In this document: positions 33,425 through 42,054 of the stretch, piece by piece
Layout: each line of letters opens with the position of its first letter
How positions within the stretch are numbered: position 1 is the first letter of the stretch
Assembly: GCA_002375985.1 (NCBI GenBank)
Contig: DFNH01000001.1
Coordinates: 1-64,000 of the forward strand
DNA from: Firmicutes bacterium UBA3572
GTDB taxonomy: Bacteria; Bacillota; Desulfotomaculia; Desulfotomaculales; Desulforudaceae
Length of the DNA stretch: 64,000 bases
Reading direction: 5' to 3'
The notes under the pieces: generated by a model
Seen by the model: the letters and a program-made list of their open reading frames with translations, nothing else
Told to the model about the DNA's origin: nothing
The model's database searches: none
Made by a program: the position numbers and the translations under genes

Positions 33425-34210
33425 TTGTTAGTGGTGGGTATCGACGTTGGTTCACTTTCTGCCGAGGCTGTGGTCGTCCGCAATGGGGAACTGGTTTCGT
33501 TTAGCATTCTGCCCACCGGGGCGGACAGCCGGCGGGCGGCCGAAAAGGCGTTCGCGCTGGCCTTGGCCAGGGCGGGGAGTTCCGAGACCGAGGTTTCCTT
33601 TGCAGTGGCAACGGGTTACGGCCGGGTAAACGTACCTTTTGCCGACCTACAAGTTACCGAAATAACCTGCCACGCCCGGGGTGCCTTTCATCTGTACCCG
33701 GACACCAGAACGGTGATCGACATCGGCGGCCAGGACAGCAAGGTGATCCGGTTGGATGAGGGCGGTGCGGTGATCGACTTTGCGATGAACGACAAATGCG
33801 CGGCCGGTACCGGGCGTTTTATAGAAGTGATGGCCCGCGTCCTGGAGACTGATGTCGAGAGGTTGAGTGCTCTTGCGGCAGGCGCGAAAAAGACGGCGGC
33901 CATCAGTAGCCTTTGTACAGTATTCGCCGAATCGGAGGTGGTTTCCCTGATCGGCCAGGGCACACCACGGGGCGAGATTGCCAGGGGCCTTTTGGATTCG
34001 GTGGCCGAGCGCACGGTGGGACTGGTTAACCGGGTGGGTCTGGAACCAGAGGTGACCATGACCGGGGGCGTGGCCAAAAACGAAGGGGTGGTGCGGGCAC
34101 TATCCGCCCGGCTCGGAGTACCGATCAGGGTTCCCGATGAGCCGCAGATAGTGGGTGCCCTGGGTGCGGCCCTGATCGCCTGGTCCAGGGTGCTCAAGGG
34201 ATCTCCATAA
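33425..34210 (+). CDS. BcrA/BadF/HgdC-type ATPase (dehydratase activase)
   Basis: The 261-residue ASKHA ATPase has VVGIDVGSLSAEAVVV, VIDIGGQDSKVIRL, and NDKCAAGTGRFIEVMA with SLCTVFAESEV, whose two cysteines hold a bridging 4Fe-4S cluster in a homodimer. Such activases inject a high-energy electron into 2-hydroxyacyl-CoA dehydratases or benzoyl-CoA-type reductases. No partner reductase is adjacent, so the client is unknown. TTG start behind AGGAGGGGG. Its 3' end overlaps the convergent DUF456 gene by 17 bases. Confidence 0.87.
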   Translation: MLVVGIDVGSLSAEAVVVRNGELVSFSILPTGADSRRAAEKAFALALARAGSSETEVSFAVATGYGRVNVPFADLQVTEITCHARGAFHLYPDTRTVIDIGGQDSKVIRLDEGGAVIDFAMNDKCAAGTGRFIEVMARVLETDVERLSALAAGAKKTAAISSLCTVFAESEVVSLIGQGTPRGEIARGLLDSVAERTVGLVNRVGLEPEVTMTGGVAKNEGVVRALSARLGVPIRVPDEPQIVGALGAALIAWSRVLKGSP

Positions 34211-34673
34211 AGAACCAAAGTAGCATGGCACCCGCGATCAGGAGTTTAGTTGCGGTACTGCCAAGGAAACCGATAAGGGTTCCCATTCCCACGCGTAGAG
34301 CTTGATGAGCCGACCTTCGGAGCAGTAGTTCGGCGGCAAAAGCGCCCAAAAACGGGCCGATAATGATCCCGAACGGGCCGAACAACACGATTCCCAGCAC
34401 CATTCCGGCGATACCACCCCAGACGGCAACCCGGGAACCGCCGAAACGGTGCACGCCCCAGACGGTGGCGGCGTAGTCCACGAAGATGGTGAACGCCACC
34501 GCCGCCCCCTGCCCGACGAAGAAGAGCCAGGAGAGGCTTTCAAACCCGGTCATTAAGCCGTAGACGAGCATACCCACCCAAATTAGGATCACGCCGGGTA
34601 GCACCGGGAACACGATGCCGACGAACCCGGCCACAAAAAACAGGATCGCCACCAAAAGGGCAAGTGTCGCCAC
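34194..34673 (-). CDS. DUF456 family membrane protein
   Basis: The 159-residue, very hydrophobic protein has about four membrane segments and Gly-rich motifs (FPVLPGVILIWVGML, FGPFGIIIGPFLGAFAAEL) typical of DUF456. GTG start behind GGGAGGGGG. The family has no assigned function. Confidence 0.82.
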   Translation of the reverse strand: MATLALLVAILFFVAGFVGIVFPVLPGVILIWVGMLVYGLMTGFESLSWLFFVGQGAAVAFTIFVDYAATVWGVHRFGGSRVAVWGGIAGMVLGIVLFGPFGIIIGPFLGAFAAELLLRRSAHQALRVGMGTLIGFLGSTATKLLIAGAMLLWFFMEIP

Positions 34674-34771
34674 CAGATAAAGCCCCCTCCCGGCTACGGC
34701 CGGTTTCTGTTATTGTAACATGTGTATGCGGTGGATGTCCGAAATAGTTTGGTCTGGGGTGTTTACCAGGA

Positions 34772-35053
34772 ATGATTGTAGGGCTTTTGACCGTCGAGCT
34801 GTTCCTGGGCGAGTCCGGCTCGCTAAAGGGGAAACGCAGACACCTGAAGAGTCTGATTACCAGACTCCATAATCGCTACAACATTTCGGTGGCTGAGGTG
34901 GACCGGCAGGACAGCTGGCAGCGCGCCACCCTGGGCATCGCGGCGGTCAGCAACCACACCAACCATGTCGATCAGGTCCTCGCCGAAGTGGTAAACTTCA
35001 TTGCCGCGCAAGCCGGCCTGGAAATTCTCCACTACGAAACCGAAATCCTTTAA
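34772..35053 (+). CDS. DUF503 / YlxP-like protein
   Basis: The 93-residue protein begins MIVGLLTVELFLGESGSLKG and contains KSLITRLHNRYNISVAEVD, the DUF503 pattern. In Bacillus the homologue lies in the nusA-infB operon and its function is unclear. Here it is away from that locus and may be the first gene of the transporter operon. Confidence 0.85.
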   Translation: MIVGLLTVELFLGESGSLKGKRRHLKSLITRLHNRYNISVAEVDRQDSWQRATLGIAAVSNHTNHVDQVLAEVVNFIAAQAGLEILHYETEIL

Positions 35054-35106
35054 AAGGGCTTAGTGTGCATTGCGGCAAAACTGTATCCAGCCCGAGGAGG
35101 TCATTT

Positions 35107-35277
35107 TTGCGCATAAAAATGTCTGACATTAAGAAGGAGTTTTTTGCCCCAACGTTGAAGAGCACAGGTTATTCCCATTTCCAGTGCGGATTCGACAAAG
35201 ACGATTTAAACCCCAAGAAATACCAGTTCGAAGGGATGTTTAGCCAGTGGCACCCCAGCTTGTCATTGACGGTCTGA
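35107..35277 (+). CDS. Small 56-residue ORF upstream of livG, hypothetical
   Basis: TTG at 35107 lies six bases after a full AGGAGG (35095-35100). The product (MRIKMSDIKKEFFAPTLKS at its start) is polar and not a shadow composition. It overlaps the livG start by about 30 bases in another frame. I recognise no family. It could be a real small protein or a leader peptide coupling translation into livG. Confidence 0.45.
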   Translation: MRIKMSDIKKEFFAPTLKSTGYSHFQCGFDKDDLNPKKYQFEGMFSQWHPSLSLTV

Positions 35278-36011
35278 CCTTGCATTTTGGCGGGGTTACC
35301 GCCCTCGCCGGGATATACCAGGAGGTAAACCGGGGAGAGATTTTGGCGGTTATCGGGCCCAACGGGGCCGGAAAGACGAGCCTTTTAAACTGTATAAGCG
35401 GCCTGTACCGTCCCAGTGGCGGGCGAATTGTGTTCGAGGACCGGGAAATCACCAGGCTGCCCCCTCACCGGCGGGCCGAACTGGGCATCGGCCGGACTTT
35501 CCAGAATATCGAGCTCTTCAAGCATATGACCGTCCTGGAAAACCTGATGCTCGGTCGGCACGTGCGCATGTCCAGCGGCCTTTTCAGCGGGGGGCTGTAT
35601 TGGGGGCGTGCGCGCCGGGAAGAGGAGCAGCACCGCCGGCGCATCGAGGAAATCATCGACTTTCTCGAGATTGAAGGTATCCGGCACAAGGCGGTAGGAA
35701 CCCTGGCTTACGGGTTGCAGAAGCGGGTGGAATTGGGCCGGGCGCTGGCCCTGGAACCCCAACTGCTCTTACTGGACGAGCCCATGGCGGGCATGAACCT
35801 GGAAGAAAAGGAGGACATGGCCCGGTTCATCTTGGACGTGGCCGAGGAGTGGGGTACCACGATGATTCTCATTGAGCACGACATGGGGGTGGTGATGGAC
35901 ATCTCCGACCGGGTAACGGTGTTGGACTTCGGCCGCAAGCTCGCCGAGGGGACCCCGGAGGAAATCCAGCGGAACCCCCTGGTAATCAAGGCATACCTTG
36001 GCAAGCACTAA
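35247..36011 (+). CDS. livG: Branched-chain amino acid/carboxylate ABC transporter ATPase (LivG-like)
   Basis: The 254-residue ATPase has Walker A GPNGAGKTSLLN, a LivG-type insertion around the Q-loop (GRTFQNIELFKHMTVLENLM), signature LAYGLQKRVELGRALA and Walker B LLLLDEPMAGMN. The final part, EGTPEEIQRNPLVIKAYLG, is characteristic of LivG. It starts with GTG. With LivF, LivH, LivM and LivK it would import a branched-chain or aryl/alkyl carboxylate. Confidence 0.92.
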   Translation: MAPQLVIDGLTLHFGGVTALAGIYQEVNRGEILAVIGPNGAGKTSLLNCISGLYRPSGGRIVFEDREITRLPPHRRAELGIGRTFQNIELFKHMTVLENLMLGRHVRMSSGLFSGGLYWGRARREEEQHRRRIEEIIDFLEIEGIRHKAVGTLAYGLQKRVELGRALALEPQLLLLDEPMAGMNLEEKEDMARFILDVAEEWGTTMILIEHDMGVVMDISDRVTVLDFGRKLAEGTPEEIQRNPLVIKAYLGKH

Positions 36012-36037
36012 CCCGTGGAAAAGGATGACGATTTCGT

Positions 36038-37948
36038 ATGCAAGAAGATACCCTTCCCAAATTACTGCTCCGAAACGCAACCAAGTTCGGAAACAAGGTA
36101 GCCCTCCGCGAAAAGGAGTTTGGCGTATGGCAGCCGGTGACCTGGGTGGAGTATCTGGGGCACGTGCGGCGTTTTGCGTTGGGCATGGCCGCCCTCGGTT
36201 TCTCCAGGGGCGATAAGGTGGCCATCATCGGGGATAACCGGCCCGAATGGATTTATGCCGAACTGGCTGCCCAAGCGTTAGGGGGGATTGGGGTCGGCGT
36301 GTACCAGGACAGTCTCCCCGGTGAAATCGCCTACGTCATTGACCATTGCGATGCGCGTCTTGTCGTGGTGGAAGACCAGGAGCAAGTAGATAAGATTCTG
36401 GAGATTAAATCCCGGATACCCAAGGTGGAAAAGGTTATCTACTACGAACCCAAGGGTATGAAGAATTATCGCGATCCGCTGCTGATGTCGTTTACGGCGG
36501 TCGAAGAGTTGGGGGAACGTTTTGGGCATCAGAATCCCGGATACTTTGACCGGGCAGTGGGCGCCGGCCGGGGCAGCGACGTCGCCATCATCGCCTACAC
36601 CTCGGGTACCACCGGACTGCCCAAGGGCGCGATGCTGTCACACGAAAACTTGCTCCGGATGGCCCAAAACCTTTTAAAAATTGATCCCCTGGAACCGGGC
36701 GATGAGTTTTTGTCCTTTCTGCCCCTGGCTTGGGTGGGGGAACAAATGATGTCCATATCGTCCGCCCTCTGGTCGGGAATGACCGTCAACTTCCCCGAAG
36801 AACCGGAAACGGTGCAGGCCAACCTCAAGGAAATCGGTCCGCGGGTGATGTTTTCACCGCCGCGGATTTGGGAGGATATGGTTTCCAAGGTTCAGGTGCG
36901 GCTGGACGAGGCCAGTTGGTTCAAGCGCACGGTGTCGCGTGGTTTTCTCAAGGTCGGATACCGGATGGCCGACTGCCACTTCCAGAAGAAAAAGCCCGGG
37001 GTCGGACTGCGGCTGCTGTATTTTCTGGGAGACCTGGTGGTATTCAGCGCCATCAAGGACCACCTGGGACTGGTAAAGCTCAAACGGGCATACACCGGCG
37101 GCGCGGCGCTGGGTCCTGATGTGTTCCGGTTTTTCCACGCCTTGGGCGTAAATTTGAAGCAGATTTACGGCCAGACGGAGATTGCCGGTATTTCGGTGAT
37201 CCACCGGGATGGGGATATCAAGTTCAACACGGTGGGACGTCCGATTCCCGAGACCGAGATCCGCATCAGCGAAGAAGGTGAAATCCTGTCAGCCAGCCCC
37301 AGCGTTTTTCTGGGCTACTACAAGAACGAGGCGGCTACCGCGGAGGCGCTCCGAGATGGCTGGCTGCACTCGGGGGATGCCGGCTACCTAGACGAGGACG
37401 GCCACCTGGTCGTGATCGACCGCTTAAAAGATGTAATGCGGTTAACTGACGGTACAGTATTCTCGCCGCAGTTCTTGGAAAACAAAGTAAAATTCAGTCC
37501 CTTCATTAAGGAAGCGGTGGCCCTGGGTCGGGACCGGCCTTACGTGGTCGCCCTGATCAACATCGAAATGGGTAACGTCGGCATGTGGGCCGAACGCCAC
37601 CAGATCCCTTACACCACCTACCTGGACTTGGCCCAGAAACCACAGGTGCTGGAACTGCTCGCCCGCGAGATAAAGAAGGCCAACGAGGACGTTCCGGAAG
37701 CGGTGCGCATCAAAAAGTTCGTGGTGTTGCACAAAGAACTGGATGCCGACGACGAGGAGTTGACCCGGACGCGCAAGGTGCGGCGTGGGTTCATCGCACA
37801 GAAGTACAGCGTGCTGGTCGAAGGCTTGTATGGCGATGTAGAGGAGATACCGGTTGAGACTGTGGTGAAATACCGTGACGGTCGGGAAGCCGTGATCAAG
37901 ACTTCCTTACGGGTGGTCACGGTTAAAAATGCGGAGGTGGGGTCGTGA
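36038..37948 (+). CDS. Long-chain-fatty-acid/acyl-CoA ligase (AMP-forming)
   Basis: The 636-residue adenylate-forming enzyme has the P-loop-like AYTSGTTGLPKGAMLSHENL, the IYGQTEIAGIS motif, GWLHSGDAGYLDEDGHL and a hinge IDRLKDVMRLTDG. Its size and sequence resemble eukaryote-like long-chain acyl-CoA synthetases (FadD15 type). It lies between livG and livH, overlapping livH by four bases, so its substrate is probably what the transporter brings in. An acid would be trapped as the CoA ester. Confidence 0.9.
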   Translation: MQEDTLPKLLLRNATKFGNKVALREKEFGVWQPVTWVEYLGHVRRFALGMAALGFSRGDKVAIIGDNRPEWIYAELAAQALGGIGVGVYQDSLPGEIAYVIDHCDARLVVVEDQEQVDKILEIKSRIPKVEKVIYYEPKGMKNYRDPLLMSFTAVEELGERFGHQNPGYFDRAVGAGRGSDVAIIAYTSGTTGLPKGAMLSHENLLRMAQNLLKIDPLEPGDEFLSFLPLAWVGEQMMSISSALWSGMTVNFPEEPETVQANLKEIGPRVMFSPPRIWEDMVSKVQVRLDEASWFKRTVSRGFLKVGYRMADCHFQKKKPGVGLRLLYFLGDLVVFSAIKDHLGLVKLKRAYTGGAALGPDVFRFFHALGVNLKQIYGQTEIAGISVIHRDGDIKFNTVGRPIPETEIRISEEGEILSASPSVFLGYYKNEAATAEALRDGWLHSGDAGYLDEDGHLVVIDRLKDVMRLTDGTVFSPQFLENKVKFSPFIKEAVALGRDRPYVVALINIEMGNVGMWAERHQIPYTTYLDLAQKPQVLELLAREIKKANEDVPEAVRIKKFVVLHKELDADDEELTRTRKVRRGFIAQKYSVLVEGLYGDVEEIPVETVVKYRDGREAVIKTSLRVVTVKNAEVGS

Positions 37949-38829
37949 GCTTTTTTCTGCAAATTCTGATCAGCGGCCTGGTGGTAGGTGCGGTATATGC
38001 CCTGGTGGCCTTTGGTTTTGTGCTGATTTACAAGTCCAGTGACGTGATCAATTTTGCGCAGGGGGAGTTTCTGTTGGTCGGCGCCTACATTGCCCTGAGC
38101 TTGGTGGTGTTTTACCAGGTGCCCTTTTTGGCCGCCGTGGCCCTCACTCTGAGCATGTGCGTGATCCTGGGCATTGTGGTTGAACGGCTCGTGCTCCGTC
38201 CGTTTATCGGGGAGCGGGCCATCTCGGTGATCATGGCCACGCTCGGGTTGTCCCTGTTGATGCGCGGCCTTATCCAGATGATCTGGGGTACGGAGACCCG
38301 GACTTTCCCGGGTATTTTCCCCGATACCCCGGTGCGGATGGGTGACGTGGTGGTTTCGCAGGTTTACCTGTGGTCGCTGGCCATCGCCGTTCTGCTCCTG
38401 GCGGTTTTCACGATTTTCTTCAAGTATTCCAGTACCGGCATCGTAATGCGCGCGGCGGCCGATGACCAGGTGGCGGCCCTGTCCATGGGCATCAGTGTCA
38501 AAAGAATCATTGCCATTGCCTGGGCGATTGCGGCGGTAGTGGCGGCCATCGGCGGCGTCCTGCTGGGGAATATCAACGGTGTAAACCCAAGCCTGGCCTA
38601 TATCGGCTTGATGGTGCTGCCCGTGGTGATTTTGGGCGGGCTGGACAGTGTTCCTGGAGCGATCGTGGGTGGTTTTACCATCGGGTTGCTGGAGAGCCTG
38701 GCCGGGGGTTACCTCGATCCGCTGGTGGGCGGCGGGGTCAAGGAAGTGGTGCCGTTCGTGGTGCTTTTGCTGGTGTTGATGATCAGGCCTTACGGGCTTT
38801 TCGGAAAGGAAATCATCGAGAGGGTGTAG
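37945..38829 (+). CDS. livH: Branched-chain amino acid ABC transporter permease LivH-like
   Basis: The 294-residue inner-membrane protein has about eight helices and the LivH landmarks GAVYALVAFGFVLIYKSSDV, NFAQGEFLLVGAY and PVVILGGLDSVPGAIVGG. GTG start overlaps the ligase stop (GTGA). It forms the channel with LivM. Confidence 0.92.
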   Translation: MSFFLQILISGLVVGAVYALVAFGFVLIYKSSDVINFAQGEFLLVGAYIALSLVVFYQVPFLAAVALTLSMCVILGIVVERLVLRPFIGERAISVIMATLGLSLLMRGLIQMIWGTETRTFPGIFPDTPVRMGDVVVSQVYLWSLAIAVLLLAVFTIFFKYSSTGIVMRAAADDQVAALSMGISVKRIIAIAWAIAAVVAAIGGVLLGNINGVNPSLAYIGLMVLPVVILGGLDSVPGAIVGGFTIGLLESLAGGYLDPLVGGGVKEVVPFVVLLLVLMIRPYGLFGKEIIERV

Positions 38830-38832
38830 CTT

Positions 38833-39900
38833 TTGCGTCCCAGAAATCCATTTGTAATGGACTGTGGTGTTTTTACCACCAACTACCGGGAGGACATGGC
38901 CATCATCCACCACCCCGGGGCGAAGCTCAAGGTGCTGGCCGTCATCGCCTTCTTCCTGGTGTTCCCGTTTATGGTGGGTCCGTACTACGTCAGCGTGGCG
39001 AACCTGATCGGGATTGCGATCATCGGCGCCATCGGCCTGAACATCTTGGTGGGTTTCACCGGTCAGATTTCGATCGGCCACGGCGCCTTTATGGGCGTGG
39101 GCGCCTACGCCGCGGGCATTTTGACCGCTACGCTGGGCTTGTCCTTTTGGATAGCGCTACCGGTGGGTGGGCTGGTTGCCGCCCTCATTGGCGGCCTCTT
39201 CGGCGTACCCTCACTGCGGCTCAAGGGGCTTTATTTGGCCATCGCCACCCTGGCCGCGCAGGTCATCATCGAGTTCGTTATCGTACACTGGCCGGCCCTA
39301 ACCCGGGGGCCGGCGGGAATGGTGCTCCCGGCGCCCACTATTGGGGGTATAACGCTGGACGATGACACCAGTTTTTACTATCTGATTCTAATTATTACTT
39401 TGGCCGCGATTGTGTTTGCTTTAAACCTTTTCCGGACCAGGACCGGGCGGGCGTTTATGGCGGTGCGCGACCGTGACCTGGCGGCGGCGGTCATGGGGAT
39501 TAACATCTTCAAGTATAAGGTTACCGCTTTTGCCGTGAGCTCGTTTTACGCCGGAGTGGCCGGCGCGCTATGGGGTCATTACCTGGGCGTGATCAGTCCG
39601 GAGCACTTCACAATCCACGTGTCCATCCTGTACCTGGCGATGATCATCGTCGGGGGGCTGGGTAGCGTTATGGGCGCCATTTACGGGGCCTGTTTCATGA
39701 CCCTCCTGCCCATTGTGTTGCGCGAATTAGCCGATGCCTTTGGCAGAAGTTTCGGTGGTCTGACCCACGTCATGCTGTCTATGCAGGAGGCGGTATTCGG
39801 CCTGTTGATCATCCTGTTCCTGATTTTTGAACCGGATGGTCTCGCCAAGATGTGGCGTAACGTCAAGAATTACTTTAAGCTGTGGCCATTCTCATATTAA
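38833..39900 (+). CDS. livM: Branched-chain amino acid ABC transporter permease LivM-like
   Basis: The 355-residue membrane protein has GLNILVGFTGQISIGHGAFM, VPSLRLKGLYLAIATLA and MIIVGGLGSVMGAIYGACF, all typical of LivM. TTG at 38833 follows livH by three bases. ATG 38896, just after GGGAGG, is a possible shorter start. It ends in a short Lys/Trp-rich cytoplasmic tail. Confidence 0.92.
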   Translation: MRPRNPFVMDCGVFTTNYREDMAIIHHPGAKLKVLAVIAFFLVFPFMVGPYYVSVANLIGIAIIGAIGLNILVGFTGQISIGHGAFMGVGAYAAGILTATLGLSFWIALPVGGLVAALIGGLFGVPSLRLKGLYLAIATLAAQVIIEFVIVHWPALTRGPAGMVLPAPTIGGITLDDDTSFYYLILIITLAAIVFALNLFRTRTGRAFMAVRDRDLAAAVMGINIFKYKVTAFAVSSFYAGVAGALWGHYLGVISPEHFTIHVSILYLAMIIVGGLGSVMGAIYGACFMTLLPIVLRELADAFGRSFGGLTHVMLSMQEAVFGLLIILFLIFEPDGLAKMWRNVKNYFKLWPFSY

Positions 39901-39980
39901 AGGGGGGGTGTAAATTCCTGCCATCGCTTGGGGCGGCAATAAAATAATTTAGAAAAAAAAGAATAACAAGGGGGGTTAAC

Positions 39981-41162
39981 GTGAAAAGAAGGGGTTTGCT
40001 GGGATTGCTGAGTGTGTTGTTAGCCGTAGCTCTGCTGGCCGGCGGGTGCGGCGGTGGCACCCCCGAAGGGGAAGGGCCGATCGTTATCGGTGGTATCATT
40101 GATCTCACCGGTCCGACCAGTGACGTGGGCATGCCTTTTTACGAAGGGGCGAAAGCCTACGAGGAGTACTTGAACAGTCTGGGAGGGATCAACGGACGGG
40201 AGGTTCGGCTGGACTTCATTGACTACGCCTACAACATAGAGCGTGCCAAGGAGGCCTACAACCGCCTGGTGAAACGGACGGGCGTACCCGCCATTCATGG
40301 CTGGGGCACCGGGGATACCGACGCGCTGAAGAGCTTTGTGGCGCGAGACCAGATTCCGTATCTGTCCGGTTCTTACGCCGAGTACCTGGTTAACATCGAG
40401 GAGGCGCCATACAATTTTGTGGTGCCAGCCACCTACACAGACCAGGCGCGTATCGCCTTGAAGTGGGTGAAGGACAACTGGCCGGAAGACCGGGCGCCCA
40501 GAGTGGCCTTTGTGTACAACAACACGCCTTTCGGCACCTCGCACCTGGCGGACGCCAAAGCCTTTGCGGAGGAACTCGGTTTTGAAGTGGTGGAAGACCA
40601 GGTGATTGATCTCCGGGCCTTGGACGCTACTACTCAGATGCTGGGTTTGAAAAACAGCCGGGCCGATTTTGCCATCATTCAGGGTACCTCCAACATGGCC
40701 GCGACCATCCTCAAGGACGCGCGAAAACTGGGTCTTGATACCCAATTCATCGGCCTGAACTGGGCCTTTGACGAGAAAGTGATCGAATTGGCGGGTGCGG
40801 CCGCCGAGGGGTATATCGGTGTTGTGCCGTTTGCCTTCCCGGGGGACGATGTTCCGGGCATGGCCGACATTAAGTCCTATTTGGAGAGCAAAGGTAAGAG
40901 CTTGAAGGACATCAACCAGAAGTTCATTCAGGGCTGGGTGTCCGCCAAGATTCTGTTTGAAGGCGTGCGCCGAGCCGGTGACGAACTAACGGGTGTGAAT
41001 ATCCGGCAAGGGCTGGAAAGCCTCCGGGATTTCGATCTTGGCGGGTTGGCCGCGCCGGTGACCTTTACGGCCCAAAGCCACCGGGGCACGGAGTATTCAC
41101 GGCTCGCCCAGGTGGTAGACGGCGGGGTCACCTACCTCACCGATTGGATCAGCTACAAGTAG
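39981..41162 (+). CDS. livK: Periplasmic-type substrate-binding lipoprotein (LivK-like)
   Basis: The 393-residue protein has a lipoprotein signal with lipobox LAGGC (cysteine near residue 23) and a type I periplasmic-binding fold (PIVIGGIIDLTGPTSDVG, INGREVRLDFIDYAYN). It would be tethered outside the membrane and feed LivHM. GTG start behind AAGGGGGG. A strong 12-bp hairpin follows the gene, likely giving it higher expression than the downstream genes. Confidence 0.92.
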   Translation: MKRRGLLGLLSVLLAVALLAGGCGGGTPEGEGPIVIGGIIDLTGPTSDVGMPFYEGAKAYEEYLNSLGGINGREVRLDFIDYAYNIERAKEAYNRLVKRTGVPAIHGWGTGDTDALKSFVARDQIPYLSGSYAEYLVNIEEAPYNFVVPATYTDQARIALKWVKDNWPEDRAPRVAFVYNNTPFGTSHLADAKAFAEELGFEVVEDQVIDLRALDATTQMLGLKNSRADFAIIQGTSNMAATILKDARKLGLDTQFIGLNWAFDEKVIELAGAAAEGYIGVVPFAFPGDDVPGMADIKSYLESKGKSLKDINQKFIQGWVSAKILFEGVRRAGDELTGVNIRQGLESLRDFDLGGLAAPVTFTAQSHRGTEYSRLAQVVDGGVTYLTDWISYK

Positions 41163-41185
41163 TACCGGAGTATTTGACCGCAGTT

Positions 41186-41216
41186 CCGCGCGGGTGTTTC
41201 TAAGACACCCGCGCGG
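41186..41216 (+). terminator. Hairpin between livK and livF (attenuator/mRNA-stabilising)
   Basis: Arms CCGCGCGGGTGT (41186-41197) and ACACCCGCGCGG (41205-41216) form a perfect 12-bp stem with a seven-base loop. No T tract follows. It therefore looks like a partial terminator or 3' protective stem for livK mRNA rather than a full stop. Confidence 0.65.
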
Positions 41217-41259
41217 GACGGCCTAGACTGTAACCGCCAAGCGGGAGGGGGACTTAGCA

Positions 41260-42054
41260 TTGCTGGTGCTCAATAACGTGGAGGTCATGTACGACCACGT
41301 TATTTTGGTGTTAAAAGGAATGTCCCTGCAGGTTCCCGAGGGCAAGATCGTGACCCTGCTGGGCAGCAACGGGGCGGGGAAAACAACGACCCTGAAGGCC
41401 ATCTCGGGACTTTTAAAAGCGGAAAACGGCCATGTTACCGACGGGTTTATCGAGTTTAAAGGTGGGCGCATCAACGGCCTTGATCCCGAGGTAATCGTCC
41501 GTAAGGGGATTTTTCAGGTGATGGAGGGGCGGCGGGTCTTCGAACACCTCACTGTCGAGGAGAACCTGATCGCCGGTGCTTATACCAGAAGAGACCGTAG
41601 AAACCTCCGGGGCGATATCGAGATGGTCTACGGGTATTTTCCGCGCCTCCGCGACCTCAGGCACCGCACGGCCGGCTATCTCTCGGGCGGCGAGCAGCAA
41701 ATGCTGGCCATCGGGCGGGGCTTGATGGCCCGGCCTGAGTTGATGCTGCTGGACGAGCCCTCTCTCGGCTTGGCGCCGCTACTGGTGCAGGAGATTTTCC
41801 GGATTATTAAACAAATCAACCAGGACCAGGGAACAACCATCCTGGTGGTGGAACAAAACGCCAACGTGGCCCTTAGTATCGCCGATTACGGGTACATTAT
41901 GGAGAACGGGAAGATCGTCCTGGAAGGTACGGTCGATCGGTTAATTGACAACGAAGACGTACAGGAGTTTTATCTGGGCCTGTCTGAGGTGGGCAAGCGC
42001 AAGAGCTACCGGGACGTAAAACACTACAAACGGCGGAAGAGGTGGCTATCTTGA
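41260..42054 (+). CDS. livF: Branched-chain amino acid/carboxylate ABC transporter ATPase (LivF-like)
   Basis: The 264-residue ATPase has Walker A LLGSNGAGKTTTLKAISGLL, a LivF-type loop (MEGRRVFEHLTVEENLIAGA), signature YLSGGEQQMLAIGRGLM and Walker B LMLLDEPSLGLAP. TTG start about nine bases after GGGAGGGGG. The tail (KSYRDVKHYKRRKRW) is longer than in LivF of E. coli and is typical of variants beside CoA ligases. Confidence 0.92.
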   Translation: MLVLNNVEVMYDHVILVLKGMSLQVPEGKIVTLLGSNGAGKTTTLKAISGLLKAENGHVTDGFIEFKGGRINGLDPEVIVRKGIFQVMEGRRVFEHLTVEENLIAGAYTRRDRRNLRGDIEMVYGYFPRLRDLRHRTAGYLSGGEQQMLAIGRGLMARPELMLLDEPSLGLAPLLVQEIFRIIKQINQDQGTTILVVEQNANVALSIADYGYIMENGKIVLEGTVDRLIDNEDVQEFYLGLSEVGKRKSYRDVKHYKRRKRWLS

